Below, in pieces: positions 52,225 through 61,652 of a DNA stretch of 64,000 bases (the stretch's first letter is position 1; each line of letters opens with the position of its first letter). The stretch is from contig JAFTWE010000039.1 in the NCBI GenBank assembly GCA_017465465.1, positions 1 through 64,000 of the forward strand. Reading direction: 5' to 3'. The DNA comes from Clostridia bacterium. GTDB taxonomy: Bacteria; Bacillota; Clostridia; Oscillospirales; Acutalibacteraceae. The notes beneath the pieces are model-generated. The model did not search any database, was not told where the DNA came from, and worked only from the letters and a program-made list of their open reading frames with translations. The translations under genes and the position numbers were made by a program.

Positions 52225-52344
52225 GCCTCCCCTGTGTAAGGGGAGGTGGGTTTCGCTTGTCGAAACTCGGAGGGGTTGTCAAGTCAACAATCCCTCAGTC
52301 TTTTTGCTACGCAAAAATCCAGCTCCCTTTACACAAGGGAGCCT
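52225..52344. repeat. Inverted pair of palindromic repeats (GCCTCCC family)
   Basis: Left arm 52225-52280 and right arm about 52286-52344 are an inverted, diverged pair, each with two hairpins: CCTCCCC/GGGGAGG and TTTCG/CGAAA on the left, TTTTTGC/GCAAAAA and GCTCCCTT/AAGGGAGC on the right. A short relative lies at 49510-49538. This resembles dispersed, non-coding repeats of gut Clostridia. Confidence 0.7.
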
Positions 52345-52358
52345 GAATATAAAATTTA

Positions 52359-52387
52359 ACGCAGAGGTTGTGTCCTCTGCGTTTTTG
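52359..52387 (+). terminator. Terminator 2, near-copy of terminator 1
   Basis: AACGCAGAGG (52359-52368) pairs with CCTCTGCGTT (52374-52383) plus T run. The preceding AAAATTTAACGCAG is shared with terminator 1 on the other side of the repeat. Confidence 0.75.
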
Positions 52388-52426
52388 TTCTGTATATATC
52401 CCTATTGAGATAGGTGGGATTGTTCT

Positions 52427-53764
52427 TTATATCATAGAAAAAAGAGTTTTGAAGAATGAAATTATTGCAGTGAAAAAATTGGCATCTGAGTCCGTTGTGT
52501 TGTCGGTTACCTCAAAAGAATCAATGACTTCGTCTGTATCGGTGCGATAAGTTGTGCCCACAATCGCATCGTCGGTAAATGTAAATGCTGTGTAGGTGGG
52601 AACACGCACATCAAAGGCAGAAACAGTAAAGGAAGCGGTTGTTTCGGGAAGCGGGTCGTAGTTACTGCCTGAAGCTGAGGAGGACTGAACATACACCGTA
52701 CCCTCGCCGTCTGTGGCTTTGCCTGCATACATAGTGTCTGTGCGTGAATAAAAATGGTCGTGTCCGCTCAGGCACAGGTCTATATCGTATAAATCATAGA
52801 GCGATGAAAAGTAAAGTCTTTCTTCTGAAAAATCATCGTCGCTTAATGAGGCTGAATAAGGGTTGTGGTGCATTGTAACAACTCTCCACTTGGTGTCGGG
52901 ATATGCACGTGTGGCTTCACGCAAAACCTTTGCGGTGTCAAGCATAAAGTTGTTGTTTGAGTTGATTGTAATAAAAAGCACATCGCCGTAAGTGTAATAA
53001 TATCCCGTTCCGGCTTCACTTGGCATAAGCTCGTCAACCTCGTTGGGGTTGTTAAAAATTTCGCCGTAAAGCGTAGAATCATCGTCGTGGTTGCCGATGG
53101 TGTTGGCAACAGGCAGAGAGCGCAAGGCTTCGGGCGAAAGGTAAGCCTTCATCTGAACAAGGCTGTCGGGCGATTGAAACTGGTCACCGCCTGAAATTGC
53201 AAAAGCGGCATTGGGGTAAGCTGTGAGCATTTTATCAACCGTATAGTTCCAGCCGCAGGTGTCACGGATAAGTATTTCTTCAAGTGTTTCGTCGCCTGAA
53301 CGCCCGATTTGTGCATCGGAAACATAGAGAACGGTGAAATCGTCTGCCGGCTGAACCGTAAACGGCTGTGCTTGGCTGAAAACGCCGTTTTCTGTGTATG
53401 AATAGTAATAGGTTTTGCCGGGCTCAAGTCCTGTTACGGTAACCTTGTTTGATTTGAGGTTTTCGATAGCGTCGGCAGTGGTGACGTCAAACTCTTTGGC
53501 GTCAGACATATCACTGTTTTGTGAAACCCTGAAAGAGGGATTACTGTCTGCCGAGCCTGACAGCCACGCAAAACGAAGCTCGCCGACTGCGGCACCGGGA
53601 GTAACAGAAATCACCGTGTCATCAGCCTGTATTTGTGACCATCTCGGTGAAAACTCTGTGAGCACTTCGTCTTTATATGCAAAGCCCGGCTCCGCAAAAG
53701 CCGTAATGCTCATAATAAGAGTAAGAACAAGAACAACTGCTATTGTTTTGATTGTTTTCTTCAT
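52427..53764 (-). CDS. Secreted metallophosphoesterase with purple-acid-phosphatase-like N-domain
   Basis: 445 residues with signal peptide (about 1-24, cut after ITAFA). N-terminal Fn3-like beta domain (about 40-140; VTVTGLEPGKTYYYSY), then a metallophosphoesterase domain: YVSDAQIGRSGD, ISGGDQF, TIGNHDDD, MHHNPY and LSGHDHFYSR supply the metal ligands. It ends with a short hydrophobic C-terminal segment (FFTAIISFFKTLFSMI) that may anchor it. Related in plan to the 10.7-kb enzyme but exported. Function: phosphate release or lipid/nucleotide turnover outside the cell; the substrate is unknown. Confidence 0.87.
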   Translation of the reverse strand: MKKTIKTIAVVLVLTLIMSITAFAEPGFAYKDEVLTEFSPRWSQIQADDTVISVTPGAAVGELRFAWLSGSADSNPSFRVSQNSDMSDAKEFDVTTADAIENLKSNKVTVTGLEPGKTYYYSYTENGVFSQAQPFTVQPADDFTVLYVSDAQIGRSGDETLEEILIRDTCGWNYTVDKMLTAYPNAAFAISGGDQFQSPDSLVQMKAYLSPEALRSLPVANTIGNHDDDSTLYGEIFNNPNEVDELMPSEAGTGYYYTYGDVLFITINSNNNFMLDTAKVLREATRAYPDTKWRVVTMHHNPYSASLSDDDFSEERLYFSSLYDLYDIDLCLSGHDHFYSRTDTMYAGKATDGEGTVYVQSSSASGSNYDPLPETTASFTVSAFDVRVPTYTAFTFTDDAIVGTTYRTDTDEVIDSFEVTDNTTDSDANFFTAIISFFKTLFSMI

Positions 53765-53790
53765 ATTGATTCCTCCAATTCCATACTAAT

Positions 53791-53819
53791 AATTTAATAC
53801 TAAAACTGAAATTTGTCAA
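53791..53819 (-). promoter_or_regulatory. Promoter of the secreted phosphoesterase gene
   Basis: Minus-strand TTGACA (53814-53819), 17-bp spacer, TAAATT (53791-53796). Confidence 0.6.
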
Positions 53820-53820
53820 C

Positions 53821-53851
53821 GAAAAAAAGCAGCTCACTTTTGCGAGCTGCT
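53821..53851 (-). terminator. Terminator after the pyrophosphatase gene
   Basis: AGCAGCTC (53828-53835) pairs with GAGCTGCT (53844-53851), with seven T on the minus strand. The next promoter lies just beyond. Confidence 0.85.
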
Positions 53852-53881
53852 GAGGTTACCTTAACAAAAGGTTGAATTAGA

Positions 53882-54451
53882 TTAAATTCCGTCAAATACA
53901 CCGTGGTGCTTATTGAGAAGCATATACAAGTTATTTTTGTAGCTCTCGATTGTTTGCTCGATGATTTCAACCGCAGCCTCTTTACCGCGGATTGTGTCAA
54001 CAGATGTTTTCTTTCCGCCCTCAAGCATTTTGTAAACCTCAAAGAAATGCTTCATTTCGTTATAAACATGGTCAGGAAGCTCTTCAAGATTTTTGTATGA
54101 ATTATATGTGGGGTCGTTAAAGGGGATTGCGATAATTTTGTCATCCTTTTTGCCGCCGTCGGTCATAGTAATTACGCCGATTGGATAACAGCGCACAAGG
54201 GTGAGCTGATTGATTTTTTCTGAGCAGAGAACAAGCACATCCAACGGGTCCTCGTCGTCGGCATAGGTTCTGGGAATAAAGCCGTAGTTGGCGGGGTAGT
54301 GGGTTGAAGTGTAAAGAATTCGGTCAAGGAGCATAAGACCTGTTTCTTTATCAAGCTCATATTTATTTTTGCTTCCCTTTGTGATTTCAATAACTGCATA
54401 AAAATCGGTAGGAGTGATTTTTTCAGCGGCTATGTCATGCCAGATGTTCAT
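53882..54451 (-). CDS. ppa: Inorganic pyrophosphatase, family I
   Basis: 189 residues, full length. Conserved: KNKYELDKETG, YPANYGFIPRTYADDEDPLDVLVL, the metal-binding D-x-D-P-x-D, and KIIAIPFNDP. It splits pyrophosphate in the cytosol and drives biosynthesis. Its ATG overlaps the stop of the upstream dockerin protease by 4 bp (ATGA), an unexpected pairing of a housekeeping cytosolic enzyme with a secreted protease. Confidence 0.95.
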   Translation of the reverse strand: MNIWHDIAAEKITPTDFYAVIEITKGSKNKYELDKETGLMLLDRILYTSTHYPANYGFIPRTYADDEDPLDVLVLCSEKINQLTLVRCYPIGVITMTDGGKKDDKIIAIPFNDPTYNSYKNLEELPDHVYNEMKHFFEVYKMLEGGKKTSVDTIRGKEAAVEIIEQTIESYKNNLYMLLNKHHGVFDGI

Positions 54452-56304
54452 TTTTTGCCTCCTGATTTAATATATTCTTCTAACAGCTTCAGGTCTGCCG
54501 TGGAAAGTGTACCGTCAAAGTCAAGGTCACCTGCCGCGGCATCCTTGTCGTCATAAAAAACTTCCGCTTTAAGTATCAGGCTCAGAAGCTCATAGTCATT
54601 CTTGTTCACTTCTCCGTCATCGTCAATGTCGCCGTAAAATGAAATTTCAAGGCTGTCAATGAGGTTGCCCAATGTGTCATAAAGCATAACAAATCCGTTT
54701 TCATAAACGGCATCTCTGTTATAAAACTGATTGATGATGTAATCGGTGCTCATTTGAAGATAAACACCTGTAAGGTATCCGAGGCTCATTCTGAAGGTGG
54801 ATTTACCCTTCAGCGCCAACTGCATTTCATCGGTAAAAGCCTTGATACAAACGTTATTATATCCCTCTTGTGCCGAATCAGTCCATTGAGAATAATCGTC
54901 ACCAACGGTGAAATAGCTGACTCCCTCTTCGGCGGAATAAGAGCGGTTGTGCGCTCCGTCAAAGCCCTCGGGGTATTCCAGAGGGATGCAGGCGTTATAG
55001 CCGTCGGGCACGGTGATGCTCACCACAACGCTGTATCGGCTGCCTGCCTTAATCGGAACCGGCTCGTCAAGCTCTACGGTGTAATATCCGCGGTGGTCAA
55101 GATGGCCTGATTTTTCGGCAGATAATTTACCGTCGGTAGGCAGGTCATCTTCATCAAGGAGAGTGAAAACCCTGACGGTGTAATCCACATCATTCTGAAC
55201 GGTGTGGAATGAAACAGCCTTTAATGCTTCAAGGCTGTCAGCGGTGAAAACATTTGCCATTGTCATTTTGTTTTCACCTGTGATATATGCCCAGCCCTTG
55301 TAGCCGAAGCCGTCATATTGATAGATGTTGTCATAATTGTCGGCACTTTCCATTTCGTAAGTAACGAAGCAGGAAAGTGAGGGGTCACAGTAAGAAACCC
55401 AACAGTAGCCGTCGGTTCCCCAATATTCACCCCAGGAATTTTTAACGAGCCACGCGCCGTCACGCTCAGGGGCGCGCTTGAAATTATCCTTGCTGAAATC
55501 ATCGTCCCAGCCGACGATAACGGCGGTGTGGTTGGTGTTGGTTACACTTTTTTGATAATATGCCGCACCGTTGTCGGAATAATTTAAAAATGACTGAGAG
55601 TAATAAAATGAAACGGTGATTGAGCCGTTGTCAATAATTGCCTGCTTAATGCCTGTTTCATCGTCAGGCGAAATGTATTTTGAATTTTGCAGATGAGCGT
55701 AAGAGGAATAACGGTTTTCTTCACCGTAATTGCCCATAGCCTCGGGGAAGCCGTTGAAGGGCGCGTTTTCTTCTTTTTCGGCACCTGACCAGCGGGCAAG
55801 GGCAAAAACAGAGCGCATCCAGTTGCCGCCGTCGGTATAAGGGGAGTCAGAAAAAATTCCGTCGCCGCAGGTGGGGTCTGCCTCATTGTCACTAAGGCTA
55901 CGAAGCCCAAACCAGGTGAGGTGAGCCTCAGAATAATCCACAGTATTTACATCTTCAAAGCCGCTTTTAACAGCGCTTGATTCGGCGGCAGAAATTGCCG
56001 CAAAGGACCAGCAGGCACCCGTACTTGCCTGATTTTTAACAGAGGTTACAAGGCCCTGCTCTCTTGCGTCATAACTAAAGGGGATAACGGTGTCGGGCGG
56101 TGTGGGTGTTTCCTGGTCAGAAAACTCACTGTCATAAACGGTGTTGCCGTCCTTATCCTTCAGCATAATATTAAAATCAACAGTATCAACCACGCTTATG
56201 ATTTCAAGCTGTTGCTCAATGTCGTGGGGGTTGATGATGTTTGCCAGGGGCGGAAAAATCGCGATGATAATGCTTAATAAAAAGCTGATTACGGTTCTTA
56301 TCAC
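54448..56304 (-). CDS. Secreted papain-family (C1A) cysteine protease with C-terminal type I dockerin
   Basis: 618 residues. A hydrophobic N-terminal signal region (about 3-22), then the protease domain with Cys98 in QASTGACWSF, His259 in NHTAVIVGW and Asn289 in VKNSWGEYWG: the full papain triad. A beta-rich middle region follows. Residues 557-618 carry two dockerin repeats (GDIDDDGEVNKNDYELLSLIL and GDLDFDGTLSTADLKLLEEYI), each with calcium-binding DxDxDG, which would dock it onto a cohesin scaffold. GTG start 5 nt after GGAGGAG. Such proteases occur in Ruminococcus flavefaciens-type cellulosomes. Confidence 0.92.
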   Translation of the reverse strand: MIRTVISFLLSIIIAIFPPLANIINPHDIEQQLEIISVVDTVDFNIMLKDKDGNTVYDSEFSDQETPTPPDTVIPFSYDAREQGLVTSVKNQASTGACWSFAAISAAESSAVKSGFEDVNTVDYSEAHLTWFGLRSLSDNEADPTCGDGIFSDSPYTDGGNWMRSVFALARWSGAEKEENAPFNGFPEAMGNYGEENRYSSYAHLQNSKYISPDDETGIKQAIIDNGSITVSFYYSQSFLNYSDNGAAYYQKSVTNTNHTAVIVGWDDDFSKDNFKRAPERDGAWLVKNSWGEYWGTDGYCWVSYCDPSLSCFVTYEMESADNYDNIYQYDGFGYKGWAYITGENKMTMANVFTADSLEALKAVSFHTVQNDVDYTVRVFTLLDEDDLPTDGKLSAEKSGHLDHRGYYTVELDEPVPIKAGSRYSVVVSITVPDGYNACIPLEYPEGFDGAHNRSYSAEEGVSYFTVGDDYSQWTDSAQEGYNNVCIKAFTDEMQLALKGKSTFRMSLGYLTGVYLQMSTDYIINQFYNRDAVYENGFVMLYDTLGNLIDSLEISFYGDIDDDGEVNKNDYELLSLILKAEVFYDDKDAAAGDLDFDGTLSTADLKLLEEYIKSGGKK

Positions 56305-56324
56305 GTGAACTCCTCCTTTTTATT

Positions 56325-56353
56325 ATAATAGCATTAAAAGTCAGCTAATTCAA
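56325..56353 (-). promoter_or_regulatory. Promoter of the dockerin protease-ppa operon
   Basis: Minus-strand TTGAAT (56348-56353), 17-bp spacer, TATTAT (56325-56330). Confidence 0.6.
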
Positions 56354-56362
56354 GTGGAATTG

Positions 56363-56391
56363 TTGACAATCTGCCTCAAAGGGGTTAAAAT
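56363..56391 (+). promoter_or_regulatory. Promoter of the 56422-57192 gene
   Basis: TTGACA (56363-56368), 17-bp spacer, TAAAAT (56386-56391). Confidence 0.7.
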
Positions 56392-56421
56392 GAGTCTACC
56401 GACAATTACGGAGGAAAAGAA

Positions 56422-57192
56422 ATGAAAAGCAAAAAAGCTAAAATTATTATAATAATCGTGGCTGTGTTGGTTGTGGTTGCCGCTGCCGTTGTTGGCATTG
56501 TGGGCTATAACGCAGGCTGGTTCGGCGGCGAAAAGGAGCCTGAGCTCAAGCAGGTTTATGACGAAAGCGGAAGCTATGTTGTCAGAGATGAATATTATAA
56601 CAGCGAAGACCGGCTTGAATATGTGGTTATCAAGGGCTACAGTGACACAGAGCACAAAAAGCTTTCAAGAGAAACATATAAATCCGGCGAAGATAAGCTT
56701 ATGAAAATTGTTCACTACAATGACGGCGGTCAGATTTCAAGTGTGGACGAATATAACGGCGAAATTCCTCAGCCCGTTGTTCACCGTGAATATGCAAACG
56801 GCGAGCCTACAGGTTCATATTTTACTTATGAATACACAGACGGCGGCGATATTCTCAAATCCATTGAATATGACGCTAACAATGAAATTGTTAAAACCGT
56901 TAAAAGAGAGTATAACGACAAGGGAGCAATCACCCTTTACCTTGAAACAGGCAAAGAGGGAAATCAGATTGCCAAAACCGTGTATGAATATAACAACGAA
57001 GGTCAGGAAAGCGTAGTTACCTTCTATGACGGTGACGGCGTAACCGGTTATGTTGAGTATGAATACAGCAAGGACGGCAAGAGAACAAAGATGAGCGAAT
57101 ATGTTGGCGGTGAGCTCAGCAGTTACCGCACATATACTTATGATGAAAACGGCACCGCTCAGGAAACTATCCATTACCCTGACGAAAAATAA
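56422..57192 (+). CDS. Membrane-anchored YD-repeat-like protein
   Basis: 256 residues. A basic start and one membrane helix (about 8-30) precede about eight short tandem strand pairs of the form Y-x-Y-x-x-x-G-x-I/K, for example REYNDKGAITLYLET, YEYNNEGQESVVTFYDG and YEYSKDGKRTKMSEYVGG, resembling RHS/YD or YwqK-type repeats. Acidic and tyrosine-rich throughout. It is exposed outside the membrane. Ligand or role unknown. Divergent from the dockerin protease; own promoter and terminator. Confidence 0.7.
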   Translation: MKSKKAKIIIIIVAVLVVVAAAVVGIVGYNAGWFGGEKEPELKQVYDESGSYVVRDEYYNSEDRLEYVVIKGYSDTEHKKLSRETYKSGEDKLMKIVHYNDGGQISSVDEYNGEIPQPVVHREYANGEPTGSYFTYEYTDGGDILKSIEYDANNEIVKTVKREYNDKGAITLYLETGKEGNQIAKTVYEYNNEGQESVVTFYDGDGVTGYVEYEYSKDGKRTKMSEYVGGELSSYRTYTYDENGTAQETIHYPDEK

Positions 57193-57204
57193 TTGACTTT
57201 TTGA

Positions 57205-57234
57205 AGCATCGGGATTTATGCCCGATGCTTTTTT
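57205..57234 (+). terminator. Terminator of the YD-repeat-like gene
   Basis: AGCATCGGG (57205-57213) pairs perfectly with CCCGATGCT (57221-57229), then a run of T. Confidence 0.88.
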
Positions 57235-57307
57235 GTGGAGAAAATGAGAGAATTTTGTAACAAACTATACAAATGGGTGGTAATAAAACCAAAGTTTTTT
57301 TGAATAT

Positions 57308-57324
57308 AATAGTCAAAAACTATT
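57308..57324. promoter_or_regulatory. Inverted repeat AATAGT-N5-ACTATT upstream of glgB
   Basis: Six-bp arms separated by CAAAA; the right arm touches the -35 box of the glg promoter, a place suited to a regulator. Confidence 0.35.
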
Positions 57325-57350
57325 GAATATTGAAAAAAGTCTGCTATAAT
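57323..57350 (+). promoter_or_regulatory. Promoter of the glgBCDA operon
   Basis: TTGAAT (57323-57328), 16-bp spacer, TATAAT (57345-57350), followed by a 36-nt leader to the glgB start. Confidence 0.65.
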
Positions 57351-57386
57351 AAAAAATGTATAGTTGCGTGAAAGGATGTGTAAGAA

Positions 57387-59315
57387 ATGCAAAACAAATT
57401 GCCTGAAAGCTATGATGTTCCCGTTTATCTCTTTCACGAGGGCAAAAATGCAAAGGGCTATGACTTTTTCGGCGCGCACCGATGTGACGGCGGCAAGGTT
57501 GTCTTTCGCACCTGGGCGCCTCACGCTCAGAAAGTGAGCGTTGTTGGTGATTTTAACTCCTGGGATGAAAATGCAAACCCTATGGTTAAAATAAACGACG
57601 GCGGAATATGGGAAGGCTTTGTTTCCGGCATTGAGAATTTTGATGTTTATAAATTCTGTATAACCTCCGCCGACGGCAGAACTCTTATGAAGTCTGACCC
57701 ATACGGCTTTCATACCGAAACACGCCCTGCAAACGCATCTAAGTTTTATGATATAGAGGGCTATGAGTGGGGAGACTCAAAGTGGCTTGAAAAAAGAAAA
57801 AATACAAGCATTTACGAAAGCCCTGTCAATATTTATGAAATTCACGCAGGCTCCTGGAAGCAGCACGAAAACGGAGATTTTTATTCTTACCGCCAGCTTG
57901 CAGATGAGCTTTGTGATTATGTTAAAGAAATGGGCTATACTCATGTTGAGTTTTTGCCTCTTAGTGAATATCCCTTTGACGGCTCCTGGGGCTATCAGGT
58001 AACGGGCTATTTTGCCCCCACCTCCCGCTACGGCGAGCCGAAGGATTTGATGTATCTTGTGGATAAGCTCCACCAAAACGGAATCGGCGTTATCCTTGAC
58101 TGGGTGCCTGCCCATTTTCCCAAGGACGCTCACGGGCTTTATGAATTTGATGGCGAGCCTTGTTATGAATATCCCGATATCCGCAAGGGTGAGCACCTTG
58201 AATGGGGCACAAAGGTTTTTGACTACGGAAGAAATGAAGTAAAAAGCTTCCTTCTTTCAAGCGCTCTTTTCTGGATTGAAAAGTATCATTTTGACGGCCT
58301 GAGGGTTGACGCTGTTGCTTCTATGCTTTACCTTGATTACGGCAGAGATGACGGTCATTGGATTGCAAATCAGTATGGCGGCAACGAAAATCTTGAAGCC
58401 ATTGAATTTATAAGAAAGCTCAACACAGTTCTTTTTAACGAGCATAGCGACATACTTATGATTGCGGAGGAAAGCACGGCCTGGCCAATGGTTTCAAAGC
58501 CTGCAGGTGACGGCGGATTGGGCTTTAACTTCAAGTGGAATATGGGCTGGATGAATGACTGCCTTCATTATTTCTCGCTTGACCCTCTTTTCAGAAAGGA
58601 TAATCACAACAACCTTACGTTCTCGTTTATGTATGCCTTTTCGGAGAATTTTGTTCTCCCCATTTCACACGATGAGGTTGTTCACGGCAAATGCTCGCTG
58701 ATTAACAAAATGCCCGGCTCTTATGAAGAAAAGTTTGCAGGTGTGCGCTCGTTTATGTGTTACCTTATGGCGCACCCGGGCAAAAAGCTTATGTTTATGG
58801 GCTCAGAGTTCGGTCAGTTTATTGAGTGGAATTATAAGCAGGGGCTTGATTGGCTGCTTCTTGATTATGATAAGCACCGTCAGCTTCAGCACTTTGTTAA
58901 AAAGCTTAACGAATTTTACAAAAACACCCCTGCTATGTGGCAGACAGATTTCTCCTGGGAGGGCTTTGAGTGGATAGTCAGCGATGACAACCACAACTCA
59001 GTTATCGCTTTCAGGCGAAAGGATAAGCAGGGTAAAGAGATTATCACAGCCTGCAACTTCACTCCCGTACGCCGTGAAAGCTATCGAATCGGTGTTCCCG
59101 TTGCAGGAACTTATGAGGTGATTTTCAACTCCGATGATAAAGAGTTCGGCGGCGACGGCGCAACTCAGAAGAAAATCATTAAGAGTGAAAAAATCCCGAT
59201 GCACTCGCAAGAAAACAGCATAGACCTTGATTTAGCAGGCCTCAGCGCTGTTTATATTAAATTAAAACGCAAAAACCCAACAAGAAAATCCGGCAAAACA
59301 AAGAAGGAGGATTAA
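57387..59315 (+). CDS. glgB: 1,4-alpha-glucan (glycogen) branching enzyme
   Basis: 642 residues. N-terminal CBM48 ([22 protein letters not shown], about 39-60), then the GH13 barrel with [11 protein letters not shown], nucleophile Asp308 in GLRVDAV, acid/base Glu361 in MIAEEST and Asp429 in ISHDEVVHG. It makes alpha-1,6 branches in glycogen. The first gene of a tight four-gene operon glgB-C-D-A, the standard glycogen synthesis layout of Bacillota. GAAAGGATG precedes the ATG. Confidence 0.97.
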   Translation: MQNKLPESYDVPVYLFHEGKNAKGYDFFGAHRCDGGKVVFRTWAPHAQKVSVVGDFNSWDENANPMVKINDGGIWEGFVSGIENFDVYKFCITSADGRTLMKSDPYGFHTETRPANASKFYDIEGYEWGDSKWLEKRKNTSIYESPVNIYEIHAGSWKQHENGDFYSYRQLADELCDYVKEMGYTHVEFLPLSEYPFDGSWGYQVTGYFAPTSRYGEPKDLMYLVDKLHQNGIGVILDWVPAHFPKDAHGLYEFDGEPCYEYPDIRKGEHLEWGTKVFDYGRNEVKSFLLSSALFWIEKYHFDGLRVDAVASMLYLDYGRDDGHWIANQYGGNENLEAIEFIRKLNTVLFNEHSDILMIAEESTAWPMVSKPAGDGGLGFNFKWNMGWMNDCLHYFSLDPLFRKDNHNNLTFSFMYAFSENFVLPISHDEVVHGKCSLINKMPGSYEEKFAGVRSFMCYLMAHPGKKLMFMGSEFGQFIEWNYKQGLDWLLLDYDKHRQLQHFVKKLNEFYKNTPAMWQTDFSWEGFEWIVSDDNHNSVIAFRRKDKQGKEIITACNFTPVRRESYRIGVPVAGTYEVIFNSDDKEFGGDGATQKKIIKSEKIPMHSQENSIDLDLAGLSAVYIKLKRKNPTRKSGKTKKED

Positions 59316-59319
59316 CAAA

Positions 59320-60537
59320 ATGTCCAGAAAACACGAATGTATTGCCATGCTTCTCGCCGGCGGACAGGGAAGCCGCTTGGGAATACTCACCAAAAACATT
59401 GCAAAGCCTGCCGTACCCTACGGCGGCAAATACCGAATTATCGACTTCCCTCTTTCTAACTGTGTGAATTCGGGCATTTATACAGTTGGTGTGCTGACTC
59501 AGTATCAGCCATTGGAGCTTAACGATTATATCGGCAACGGTCACGCCTGGGACCTTGACAGAGCTGACGGCGGTGTTCACATTCTTTCACCTTATCAGCA
59601 GATTAAGGGCACAGAATGGTATAAGGGCACCGCAAATGCCATTTATCAGAACATCAATTTCATTGACAGATATGACCCTGAATATGTTGCAGTTCTTTCA
59701 GGCGACCATATTTATAAAATGGATTATTCCGATATGCTCGCTTTCCACAAAGAGAAGAATGCCGACTGCACAATCGCAATGCTTGAGGTTCCGTGGGAGG
59801 AGGCTTCACGCTTCGGCCTTATGTTTGTTGACGATGAGAGCAGAATTACCGCTTTTGAAGAAAAGCCCAAAAACCCCAAGAGCAACAAAGCTTCAATGGG
59901 TGTTTATATGTTCACCTGGAAAAAGCTTCGTCAGTATCTTCTTGACGATGAAGCAAATCCCCAGTCAAGCAACGACTTCGGTCACGACCTTATCCCCGCA
60001 ATGCACGAAAACGGCGAGCGCCTTTTTGCTTATGCTTTTGACGGCTATTGGAAGGATGTTGGAACAATCGACAGCCTTTGGGAGGCTAACCTTGACCTGC
60101 TCAATCCGAAGGTTGACCTTGATTTGACCGACACCTCATGGAAGATTTATGCAAAGAATACCGCCTCAACTCCTCACTATGTTTCTGCTGACGCAAAGGT
60201 GCAGAATTCTATGATTACCGAGGGCTGTGAGGTTTACGGCGATGTTGATTTTTCAGTTCTCTTCTCAGATGTAACTGTTGAAGAGGGTGCAGTTGTTAAG
60301 GATTCAATCATTATGCCCAACACCGTTATCAAGTCAGGCGCAACTGTTCAGTATGCCATTGTTGCCGAGGGCGCAGTTATTGAGCCGGGTGCAGTAGTTG
60401 GTCAGAGACCTGAGGATATGGAAAATCTTGACGATTGGGGCGTTGCCGTTGTAGGCGCAGGTGTCAATGTTGGCAAGGGCGCAAAGGTAGCTCCTAAAGA
60501 AATGGTTGGAGAAGATGTAAAGGGGGAAGCAAAATGA
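59320..60537 (+). CDS. glgC: ADP-glucose pyrophosphorylase catalytic subunit
   Basis: 405 residues. The nucleotide-binding [33 protein letters not shown] start is intact, with [10 protein letters not shown] and [15 protein letters not shown], and the C-terminal part is a left-handed beta helix. It makes ADP-glucose from glucose 1-phosphate and ATP, the committed step of glycogen synthesis. It lies 4 bp after glgB with GGAGG and overlaps glgD by 4 bp; the GlgC/GlgD pair forms one enzyme in Bacillota. Confidence 0.97.
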   Translation: MSRKHECIAMLLAGGQGSRLGILTKNIAKPAVPYGGKYRIIDFPLSNCVNSGIYTVGVLTQYQPLELNDYIGNGHAWDLDRADGGVHILSPYQQIKGTEWYKGTANAIYQNINFIDRYDPEYVAVLSGDHIYKMDYSDMLAFHKEKNADCTIAMLEVPWEEASRFGLMFVDDESRITAFEEKPKNPKSNKASMGVYMFTWKKLRQYLLDDEANPQSSNDFGHDLIPAMHENGERLFAYAFDGYWKDVGTIDSLWEANLDLLNPKVDLDLTDTSWKIYAKNTASTPHYVSADAKVQNSMITEGCEVYGDVDFSVLFSDVTVEEGAVVKDSIIMPNTVIKSGATVQYAIVAEGAVIEPGAVVGQRPEDMENLDDWGVAVVGAGVNVGKGAKVAPKEMVGEDVKGEAK

Positions 60538-61643
60538 GAGGCAACAATGTACTTGGAATAATATTCCCTAATGTTTATGATGAGGCTCTTGGCGGACTTA
60601 CCGCTCTTCGCTCAATGGGTTCTGTTCCCTTTGGCGGAAGATACCGTTTAATCGACTTCCCATTGTCATCAATGGTAGCTTGCGGAATGAGCAAAATCGG
60701 CGTTATTACAAAGAGCAACTATCAGTCACTTATGGACCATGTTGGCTCAGGCCGTGCCTGGGATTTGGCAAGAAAGAATGACGGTCTTTATATCATTCCG
60801 CCGTTCAACACAGCAGGCGCAGGTCTTCACTCCACAAAAATGGAAGGTCTTGCAGGTGCAAGAGATTTCCTCGGTCACAGCGATGATGAATATGTTCTTC
60901 TTTGTGACTGTAATGTTGTTTGTAACATTGATTATCAGAAGCTCTTTGATTTCCATAAGAAAAAGGGTGCAGACATTACCGTTGCCTGCGCAAAGGGCAA
61001 GTCACCCAAGCTCAATAAATGGCTCGGACTTTCTCTTGATGAAGATGCAAAAATTGTTGAGGCAGGCTTCATTCCCGAAACAGAGGATACCTGCTATTCT
61101 CTCAATGTTATCTTTATGAGAAAGGCTCTTCTTGAGCAGATTATCAATGAAGCTGTGAGAGTTAATGACACCGATTTCGGCGCAGCCATTGTTATGAACA
61201 ACCTTTCAACAATGAAGGTTTACGGCTATGAGGAAACAGGCTTTGTCAGAGTAATTGACTCAATCGAGAGCTATTTTGAAATCAATATGTCACTTCTTGA
61301 AAAAGACAACCGCAAGGCTCTTTTCTCAGGAAGAAAGGTATATACCAAAATCCGTGATGAAATCCCCGCAATTTACGGTCTTGGCTCAAGTGTTAAAAAT
61401 TCACTTGTTACCGACGGCTGTGTAATCGACGGCGAGGTTGAAAATTCAATTCTTGCCCACGGTGTTCATGTTGCAAAGGGTGCAGTTGTTAAAAACTGCA
61501 TTATTATGAACAACACCTACATCAGCGAGGGTGTTCATCTCAACTGCGTTATCGCAGACAAAGAGGTTGTTATTAAGCCTAACAAAAATCTTTCAGGCGA
61601 CCCCACATACCCGATTTATATCGGCAAACAAATTGTTATCTAA
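60534..61643 (+). CDS. glgD: Glucose-1-phosphate adenylyltransferase accessory subunit GlgD
   Basis: 369 residues. Related to GlgC ([38 protein letters not shown]), but the N-terminal GGxGxRL loop is replaced by [12 protein letters not shown], so it is not a normal catalytic subunit. In Bacillota it binds GlgC and modulates its rate. ATGA overlap with glgC gives translational coupling and matched amounts. Confidence 0.95.
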   Translation: MRGNNVLGIIFPNVYDEALGGLTALRSMGSVPFGGRYRLIDFPLSSMVACGMSKIGVITKSNYQSLMDHVGSGRAWDLARKNDGLYIIPPFNTAGAGLHSTKMEGLAGARDFLGHSDDEYVLLCDCNVVCNIDYQKLFDFHKKKGADITVACAKGKSPKLNKWLGLSLDEDAKIVEAGFIPETEDTCYSLNVIFMRKALLEQIINEAVRVNDTDFGAAIVMNNLSTMKVYGYEETGFVRVIDSIESYFEINMSLLEKDNRKALFSGRKVYTKIRDEIPAIYGLGSSVKNSLVTDGCVIDGEVENSILAHGVHVAKGAVVKNCIIMNNTYISEGVHLNCVIADKEVVIKPNKNLSGDPTYPIYIGKQIVI

Positions 61644-61652
61644 GGTGATTAT

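Noticed and set aside
59555-60127. A 190-codon frame inside glgC
   Set aside because: Out-of-frame shadow of glgC, whose motifs and start are unambiguous.
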